Shown in pieces: positions 5,038 to 9,219 of a stretch of 9,219 nt of DNA (the stretch's first letter is position 1; every line of letters begins with the position of its first letter). The stretch comes from Chloroflexota bacterium (lineage in GTDB: Bacteria > Chloroflexota > Limnocylindria > Limnocylindrales > CSP1-4), in NCBI GenBank assembly GCA_021812735.1, contig JAKAMV010000338.1, positions 1-9,219 on the forward strand, written 5' to 3'. The translations under genes and the position numbers were made by a program. The notes under the pieces are model-generated. The model worked only from the letters and a program-made list of their open reading frames with translations, was not told where the DNA came from and did no database searches.

Positions 5038-5271
5038 TCAGGATTCGACGGGTCGACCGGCGTGGTAGCCGGCACGGTGGATTACTCGCATCAGCGTCCA
5101 GGTGTCGACGGCCCCGGGCTCGGACCGCACGTATGCCGTCTCGGTCGCGGGGTTCACGTAGACGCTGCGGACGCCGGGCACTGCCGCAAGCGCGCGCTCG
5201 AGCGTGGTCGCGCCTGCGCCGCCACACCCGAGGCCGTACACCGGGATCCTGAGTTGAGGAGAACTGTCCAT
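5038..5271 (-). CDS. HMA-like metal-associated protein with a single cysteine
   Basis: The 77-residue product fits the heavy-metal-associated (HMA) ferredoxin-like fold. It has a beta strand (LRIPVYGL), a loop GCGGAGA at the usual GMxCxxC position, helix TTLERALAAVPGV, strand SVYVNPATETAYV, and the final helix and strand TWTLMRVIHRAGYHA. Only C16 remains, because the second cysteine of CxxC is alanine (A19). This one-Cys version is seen in some HMA proteins, but binding strength and metal cannot be read from sequence. It is first in the HMA-YHS-Lgt-like operon. No ribosome-binding site is visible before the ATG at 5269-5271, and a short hairpin (5272-5288) lies there. An operator array ends 21 bases upstream. 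This layout would suit a very short leader or a leaderless message. Confidence 0.8.
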   Translation of the reverse strand: MDSSPQLRIPVYGLGCGGAGATTLERALAAVPGVRSVYVNPATETAYVRSEPGAVDTWTLMRVIHRAGYHAGRPVES

Positions 5272-5288
5272 GGCCCGATGCTCGGGCC
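5272..5288 (-). repeat. Perfect inverted repeat immediately before the HMA start codon
   Basis: GGCCCGA (5272-5278) and TCGGGCC (5282-5288) are perfect 7-bp arms around TGC. It directly abuts the ATG of the HMA gene and lies between that start and the operator array at 5293-5325. It could be a dyad bound by a second regulator or an RNA hairpin limiting translation, or have no function. No Shine-Dalgarno sequence is visible within it. Confidence 0.4.
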
Positions 5289-5292
5289 GCAG

Positions 5293-5325
5293 GCTGAGAG
5301 CCAGATGAGCCTCTCGTGAGACTTG
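5293..5325 (-). promoter_or_regulatory. Three-unit 11-bp tandem repeat array upstream of the HMA-YHS-Lgt-like operon
   Basis: On the + strand, GCTGAG (5293), GATGAG (5304) and CGTGAG (5315) lie exactly 11 bp apart. The last continues as ACTTG, matching the end units at 2486 and 7596. On the gene strand the units read CTCAC, CTCAT, CTCAG. The array lies in the 90-base gap between the sensor kinase stop and the HMA start, so the metal operon probably has its own promoter rather than relying on read-through from the kinase. Likely bound by the OmpR-family regulator encoded at 6765-7448 (inference). Confidence 0.6.
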
Positions 5326-5361
5326 GGCTCGGCCGGACGGCCTACTGAGGAGCGCGTTGCC

Positions 5362-6768
5362 TCAGTCCGCTCTGGCTGGCAGCACGATCTCCACCCGCGT
5401 GCCTCCCTCAGCGCGAGGCGAGAGCGTGATCGTCGCGCCGTGGGCGTCGGCGATCCAGCGGGCGATTGCAAGGCCCAGGCCCGTGCCCGAGGGGCGAACC
5501 TGGCGCGCCCTGCGTCCGCGGAACAGCCGCTCGAACAGGTGGTCTGCGTCCTCCTCGTCGATCCCGATGCCCGTGTCGTCCACCGTCACCACCGCCGTCT
5601 CATGGAGCGTCGCGAGGCGCGCGGTGACGCTGCCGCCGGTTGGGGTGTACCGCGCCGCGTTGTCCAGGACGATCCCGAACAATTCGCGCAGGCGGTCTGC
5701 ATCGCCCTCGACGACAACGGGCTCCACGGCGGCCACCGACATCCGCACGTGCGTCGCTGCCTGTCTCTGCCGGCGGACGCAGTCCACCAGGAGCGCATCG
5801 AGCTCGACCGGCAGGAAGGTGAGCCGGGCCCCGGACTCGGCCCTCGCGAGCGAGAGGAGGTCGGCGATGAGTCGGCCCATCCGTTCGGCCTCATCCCGGG
5901 CGTCGTCGAGGATGGACGCCCGCTCTGCGGCGTCGAGGCCGGGACGTGTCGCGAGGTCGAGGTTGGCCCGGATCACGGTCAGCGGGGTGCGGAGCTGGTG
6001 CGAGGCGTCGCCCAGGAACCGCTGCAGCGCGTGGTGGCTGGACTCGAGAGCGGCCAGCATCTCGTTGAACGCGGCGGCGAGCTCGCCCACCTCGTCGGGC
6101 ACCTCCGGGCGCTCAACGCGCGCCCCGAAGTCGCCCGAGAGCGCGATGGCGCGTGCCGTCTCGGTCACGTCGGCCACGGGCGTGAGCGCTCGGCGCGCGA
6201 GGAGCAGTCCGGCGACGAGCGCCAGCAGCGTCACCGCCAAGCCTCCCAGGAGGAGCGCGACCCGCACGGTGTCCAGCAGCGATCGCAGCGGTCGGGTGCT
6301 GTCCGCCCAGACGACGTACCCGAGGGTCGCCCCGCTGGGCGCGAGGACAGCCTGCACGGTGACGCGGAGGACGTCTCCCTGCACCGGGTGCTCGTGGATG
6401 TAGTGGTCGTGGCGGTCCGCGGCTGCAAGGTCGTCGGGCGTGACCGGGAGGGCCGGCTCCGCGGCGGGAGCGGAGTCGGCGATCTCGCGCCCGGCGGGGT
6501 CGAGCACGAGGATCCTCCCGCCGGTCGAGGCCAGCTGGGACACGAGCCTGGGCGTCGGCGACAGATTCCCGGCCGCGTCCACGTCCTGGCTCACGGCCCC
6601 GGCCGCGTGCTCGGCGTTGGCGACGAGCGAGTCGTCGAAAGACATCTGGAGCTCGCGGCTCAGGACGACGTACATGCCGCCGCCGAACGCGGCCAGGGCC
6701 GCGGCGAGAAGGGCCGCGTAGAGGAGCGCGAGCCGCAGGCGGATCGTGAGCGGCGGGAGGCGGATCAC
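5362..6768 (-). CDS. Two-component sensor histidine kinase with a His-rich extracytoplasmic loop
   Basis: The product has 468 residues from a GTG at 6766-6768 that overlaps the regulator's TGA as GTGA. TM1 is at about 11-36, an extracytoplasmic domain at about 37-165, TM2 at 168-190 and HAMP at about 190-243. The HisKA box SHQLRTPL has phospho-acceptor H257. The ATPase domain shows N box DNAARYTP (369-376), G1 DDTGIGID (397-404), F box LFERLF (411-416) and G2 GTGLGLAI (428-435). All motifs look intact, so it should autophosphorylate and signal to the adjacent regulator. The sensor domain contains a histidine cluster, [10 protein letters not shown] (119-128; H120, H122, H125, H127), a plausible metal-binding site. 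That would suit a copper or other metal signal, given the HMA and YHS genes just downstream. The signal itself is not shown. The frame is open far upstream but that part is the shadow of the regulator gene. Confidence 0.93.
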   Translation of the reverse strand: MIRLPPLTIRLRLALLYAALLAAALAAFGGGMYVVLSRELQMSFDDSLVANAEHAAGAVSQDVDAAGNLSPTPRLVSQLASTGGRILVLDPAGREIADSAPAAEPALPVTPDDLAAADRHDHYIHEHPVQGDVLRVTVQAVLAPSGATLGYVVWADSTRPLRSLLDTVRVALLLGGLAVTLLALVAGLLLARRALTPVADVTETARAIALSGDFGARVERPEVPDEVGELAAAFNEMLAALESSHHALQRFLGDASHQLRTPLTVIRANLDLATRPGLDAAERASILDDARDEAERMGRLIADLLSLARAESGARLTFLPVELDALLVDCVRRQRQAATHVRMSVAAVEPVVVEGDADRLRELFGIVLDNAARYTPTGGSVTARLATLHETAVVTVDDTGIGIDEEDADHLFERLFRGRRARQVRPSGTGLGLAIARWIADAHGATITLSPRAEGGTRVEIVLPARAD

Positions 6769-7448
6769 CCGTCCTTGAGCACGTAGCCGGCGCCGCGCAC
6801 CGTGTGGATCAGCCTCGGCTCGCCACCGCCCTCGAGCTTCCCCCGCAGGTAGCGGACGTACACCTCGAGGACGTTCGACTCGCCGTCGAAGTCGTAGGAC
6901 CACACGTGGTCCATGATCACGTCCCGGGTCAGCACCTTGCGCGGGTGGCGCATGAACAGCAGCAGCAGGTTGTACTCGGTCGTCGTGAGCTCGATCCGGC
7001 GCGCCCCGCGGCGCGCCTCGCGCGCGTCGACGTCGAACTCCAGGTCGGCGAACCGGAGGACCTCGCCCGCCGGGGCGGTGCGGCGGCGCAGGAGCGCGTG
7101 GACGCGCGCCAGCAGCTCCTCGAAGTTGAACGGCTTGACCAGGTAGTCGTCGGCGCCGGTCTCGAGGCCCTCCACCCGGTCGCGCACCTCGTCGCGCGCG
7201 GTGAGCATCAGGATGGCGACCTCGTCGCCGGCCGCGCGCAGCCGGCGCGTGACCTCGAGCCCGTCGATGCCGGGCATCATCACGTCGAGGACGACGAGGT
7301 CGGGCAGGTGCTCGCGCGCCTTCTCGAGGCCCTCCTCGCCCGTGGCGGCCTCGACGACGCGGTACCCCTCGTAGGCGAGGCCGCGGCGCACCACGGTCCT
7401 GATCTTGGGGTCGTCGTCGACGACCAGGATGCGCGTGGGGTCGGCCAT
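6765..7448 (-). CDS. OmpR/PhoB-family response regulator
   Basis: The product has 227 residues. The receiver domain (about 5-120) has acidic residues D11-D13, phospho-acceptor D55 in [10 protein letters not shown]83 in LTARD and K105 in LVKPF. The winged-helix DNA-binding domain (about 130-226) has the family pattern [22 protein letters not shown], then [11 protein letters not shown], and ends [13 protein letters not shown]. It pairs with the overlapping sensor kinase. The start at 7446-7448 ([10 protein letters not shown]) is supported by AGGAGG at 7461-7466; the longer open frame to 7787 lacks sense before this point. Regulators of this family bind direct repeats at 11-bp spacing as head-to-tail dimers. 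Such repeats lie 125 bases upstream of this gene and before other operons here, so it probably controls itself and its neighbours (inference). Overall pattern is MprA/PrrA-like. Confidence 0.95.
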   Translation of the reverse strand: MADPTRILVVDDDPKIRTVVRRGLAYEGYRVVEAATGEEGLEKAREHLPDLVVLDVMMPGIDGLEVTRRLRAAGDEVAILMLTARDEVRDRVEGLETGADDYLVKPFNFEELLARVHALLRRRTAPAGEVLRFADLEFDVDAREARRGARRIELTTTEYNLLLLFMRHPRKVLTRDVIMDHVWSYDFDGESNVLEVYVRYLRGKLEGGGEPRLIHTVRGAGYVLKDG

Positions 7449-7510
7449 AGCGGCGAGGTGCCTCCTGCGGTGACTGCGCCGCCGGACCGATGAGTCCGCC
7501 AGTCGCGGCG

Positions 7511-7520
7511 ATCGTACGAT
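7511..7520. promoter_or_regulatory. 10-bp palindrome in the response-regulator leader, possible -10 region
   Basis: ATCGTACGAT is a perfect palindrome in an otherwise GC-rich leader. Read on the minus strand it contains TACGAT, a good -10 hexamer, about 63 bases before the regulator start. No clear -35 lies 17 bp away (CGACGG at 7534-7539). It may be a promoter element or a separate dyad operator. Evidence is sequence shape only. Confidence 0.3.
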
Positions 7521-7573
7521 GTCGCGCTCGGCGCCGTCGCCCGTGGTGGCACGGTCGCAGAGTGCGCTCCGAA

Positions 7574-7606
7574 TCTGAGAGCAGTCTGAGCGCCCGCTGA
7601 GACTCG
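7574..7606 (-). promoter_or_regulatory. Three-unit 11-bp tandem repeat array upstream of the response-regulator gene
   Basis: On the + strand, TCTGAG (7574), TCTGAG (7585) and GCTGAG (7596) lie exactly 11 bp apart, the cleanest copy in the window. On the gene strand this reads CTCAG three times, preceded by GAGT as in the other arrays. It lies 125 bases before the regulator start, in the gap between the small ORF after nuoN and the two-component genes. The family of the adjacent regulator and the repeat period both point to autoregulation, which is inference. Confidence 0.65.
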
Positions 7607-7662
7607 TGGCGTGCCGGCCCGGGGCGTTGCCGCAAACACTCCGTTGGTTCAGCATGCGCGAC

Positions 7663-7875
7663 TCAGCGGGGCCCGATCGGACGGGCCTCCCGAGGGACGA
7701 GGATGGTCCCGGGCCGCAGGGGCCTGGCGGTCGCGGGCCCCGCCGGCGTGGGAGGGGCCGCGGCCGGAGGAGGGGGCGAGGGCACATCCGAATCCAACGG
7801 TGCGCGTGCGGCGACGTGGAGGTCGGCGAGGCGGACCGCGTCGCGGACGGCCGCGCGGTCCGCGTCAGGCGCCAT
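7663..7875 (-). CDS. Small proline-rich protein encoded directly after nuoN
   Basis: The 70-residue ORF starts 12 bases after the nuoN stop. Its AGGAGG ribosome-binding site overlaps that stop (TAGGAGG), 8 bases before the ATG, which strongly supports translation and coupling to nuoN. The first 25 residues are charged and helix-like ([18 protein letters not shown]), residues 27-56 are rich in Pro and Ala ([16 protein letters not shown]), and the end is basic. No signal peptide, membrane segment or cysteine is visible. I do not recognise the family. It may be a lineage-specific small protein linked to complex I expression or assembly, or a translated but non-essential tail ORF. Confidence 0.5.
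   Translation of the reverse strand: MAPDADRAAVRDAVRLADLHVAARAPLDSDVPSPPPPAAAPPTPAGPATARPLRPGTILVPREARPIGPR
7668..7689 (-). terminator. Weak hairpin at the 3' end of the proline-rich ORF
   Basis: GGCCCG (7670-7675) and CGGGCC (7682-7687) pair around ATCGGA, with one wobble and one further pair possible at the base. It overlaps the last codons of the small ORF and has no T tract. It is the only hairpin I see that could end the complex I operon before the two-component promoter, so the call is tentative. Confidence 0.25.
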
Positions 7876-7887
7876 CGCCGTGGCCTC

Positions 7888-9219
7888 CTACCGCCCCGGC
7901 GCCGCGGCCGCGAAGGCGGCCACGAGCGGCTGCGCCAGCACGCCGGTGATCACGAGCGCGGCCGCCGATGCGACCGTGACCGATGCGGCGGCGGCGCCGA
8001 GCGTGCGCATGCGCGCGGTCGCCGCGGCGAAGTAGACCGGCGCCAGCACCCGGACGTAGTAGAAGATTGAGATGACGGTGTTCACGGCCGCGAAGACCGC
8101 TAGCCACGCGAAACCGGCCTGGATCGCGACCGCGAACAGGAGTAGCTTCGCGACGAACCCGGAGAGCGGCGGCACGCCGATGAACGAGAGGAAGCTGAGG
8201 GCGAGGGCCGCCGCCTCGGCCCGGTGCTGGTCGGCCAGACCCGGGTAGTCGGCGAGCGCGGTCCGCCCGCGGAGCGTCGTGACGACGCCGAACGCGGCCA
8301 GGTTTCCCGGCACGTATGCGACGAGGAAGTACAGGAGCGCGACCATCGCGAGGTCGCTCCGCCCCAGGGCCGCTACGGCCATCAGCCCGTAGCCCGTCTG
8401 CGACACGGCCGACCAGCCCAGCAGCCGCCGCACGTCGTCCTGCCACAGGCAGGCCAGGTTGCCGAGGGTCATCGTGGCAGCCGCGCCCACGGCGACCATC
8501 GCGGCCCAGCCCAGCTCTTGCGCCGGGAGCGCCAGCACGAACCTCGCTAGGAAGACGAAGGCGCCCACCTTGGGCACGGCGAGCAGGAACCCCGCGACTG
8601 GCACGGGGGCGCCCTGCGCAACGTCGGGCACCCACACGTGCACCGGCACTCCGCCGACCTTGAACATCAGCCCGGCCATCACGAGCGCCACCGCGACGGC
8701 CGCGACCGGCCCCGCGGTCGGCGGCAGGCCGGGCAGGCGGTCGAGCGTCGTCCCCCCGGCGAGCCCGTACAGGAGGGCGACCCCCATCAGCATCGCCCCG
8801 TTCGCGAGCGCGCCCACCAGGTAGTACTTGATCGCGGCTTCGGCAGAGGCCGACGACCGCCGGTGGTAGGCGGCCAGGACGAACCCGGTGGCCGAGGAGA
8901 GGAGCATGGCGACGACGAGCTCGCTCAGCGATGTCGCGCCGGCGAGGAGCATCGCGCCGAGCGCGGAGTAGAGGAGCAGCGTGTAGTACTCGCCGTGGCG
9001 CGGGTCGCGCCTGAACCACGGCACCGACAACACGATGGTGACTGCCGTCGCCAGCAGGACGATCACGCGGGCGATCGCCGCGGCGTGGTCGCGGGCGTAG
9101 GTGCCCGCGAATGTCAGCCGCCCGGGCTCGATCAGCGCCGGCACGGTCAGGGCGAGGGCGACCGCGGTCGTCGCCAGCGCGATCCACGCGGCGCCGGCCT
9201 GACGGCCGCGCCGCGCGGC
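7888..9219 (-). CDS. nuoN: NADH-quinone oxidoreductase subunit N (complex I proton-pump subunit), 5' end outside the window
   Basis: At least 443 residues are visible and the frame stays open to the right edge with sensible protein sequence ([16 protein letters not shown]), so the true start lies outside; a GTG at 9142-9144 is internal. It is a polytopic antiporter-like subunit of complex I, in the cytoplasmic membrane, coupling quinone reduction to proton translocation. Diagnostic blocks are [11 protein letters not shown], the [16 protein letters not shown] helix with its lysine, [49 protein letters not shown] and [17 protein letters not shown], all typical of NuoN. The stop (TAG, 7888-7890) overlaps the ribosome-binding site of the next small ORF. 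NuoN is usually the last gene of the complex I operon, which fits this position. No inactivating change is visible. Confidence 0.95.
   Translation of the reverse strand, partial: AARRGRQAGAAWIALATTAVALALTVPALIEPGRLTFAGTYARDHAAAIARVIVLLATAVTIVLSVPWFRRDPRHGEYYTLLLYSALGAMLLAGATSLSELVVAMLLSSATGFVLAAYHRRSSASAEAAIKYYLVGALANGAMLMGVALLYGLAGGTTLDRLPGLPPTAGPVAAVAVALVMAGLMFKVGGVPVHVWVPDVAQGAPVPVAGFLLAVPKVGAFVFLARFVLALPAQELGWAAMVAVGAAATMTLGNLACLWQDDVRRLLGWSAVSQTGYGLMAVAALGRSDLAMVALLYFLVAYVPGNLAAFGVVTTLRGRTALADYPGLADQHRAEAAALALSFLSFIGVPPLSGFVAKLLLFAVAIQAGFAWLAVFAAVNTVISIFYYVRVLAPVYFAAATARMRTLGAAAASVTVASAAALVITGVLAQPLVAAFAAAAPGR

Noticed and set aside
5323..6786. Long open frame on the + strand (487 codons) opposite the sensor kinase
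   Set aside because: It is antisense to a kinase with every motif intact and has the Arg/Glu/Val-rich composition of a high-GC shadow frame, with no recognisable domain.
6769..7635. Upstream extension of the kinase frame, which would give a 757-residue protein
   Set aside because: The added part overlaps the regulator gene and is Arg/Pro-rich nonsense. The GTGA overlap at 6765-6768 gives a normal start.
7648..7666. TTCAG and CTCAG pair near the end of the proline-rich ORF
   Set aside because: The units are 14 bp apart, not 11, and lie at a coding end, so they do not fit the operator family.
7449..7787. N-terminal extension of the response regulator
   Set aside because: It crosses the operator array and leader and is Arg/Pro-rich. 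A good AGGAGG site precedes the ATG at 7446-7448.
7606..8070. + strand open frames across the gap after nuoN
   Set aside because: They are Arg/Gly-rich shadow frames opposite nuoN and the proline-rich ORF, without a ribosome-binding site.

Overview
The window is a GC-rich bacterial chromosome segment. Nearly all genes lie on the minus strand, packed with 4-base ATGA or GTGA stop/start overlaps, and some starts are GTG. The gene types (complex I NuoN, a fused b6/b-type cytochrome with a PPW motif instead of PEWY, a one-cysteine HMA protein, a YHS protein, an Lgt-like protein, a DUF1461-type membrane protein) fit a Chloroflexota or deep actinobacterial lineage. That placement is inference; no rRNA or other taxonomic marker is present. 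I see no tRNA, rRNA, insertion sequence, CRISPR array or phage gene.

Layout, left to right. (1) 1-2111, minus: an operon read from right to left. It encodes a cytochrome b, a 65-residue two-helix protein, a secreted and membrane-anchored Ig-like protein, and a membrane protein cut by the left edge. (2) 2112-2513: an intergenic region with two tandem-repeat operator arrays and two strong hairpins. (3) 2514-3200, minus: a DUF1461-type four-helix protein, divergent from a + strand gene (3284-3556) for a 90-residue cysteine-rich protein. (4) 3580-5271, minus: HMA, YHS and Lgt-like genes as one short metal-related operon. (5) 5362-7448, minus: an OmpR-family response regulator and its sensor kinase, overlapping by GTGA. 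(6) 7663-9219, minus: the end of a complex I operon (nuoN, cut by the right edge) followed by a small proline-rich ORF.

The most interesting signal is regulatory. Tandem direct repeats of CTCA(G/T/C) at exactly 11-bp spacing occur upstream of the response-regulator gene (7574-7606), the HMA/YHS/Lgt-like operon (5293-5325) and cytochrome b (2178-2216). Another copy lies in the intergenic region (2464-2496), with no obvious gene directly after it, and a weaker one (3195-3222) precedes the cysteine-rich + gene. In every case the repeats read CTCA along the strand of the gene they precede. The 11-bp period is what OmpR/PhoB-family regulators use, and one such regulator is encoded here. The simplest reading is a local, autoregulated regulon in which a membrane sensor with a histidine-rich extracytoplasmic loop (probably metal or redox sensing) controls small metal-binding proteins, an Lgt-like membrane protein, a cytochrome b operon and possibly a short RNA. 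The repeats are visible directly; the binding, the signal and the metal are inferred.
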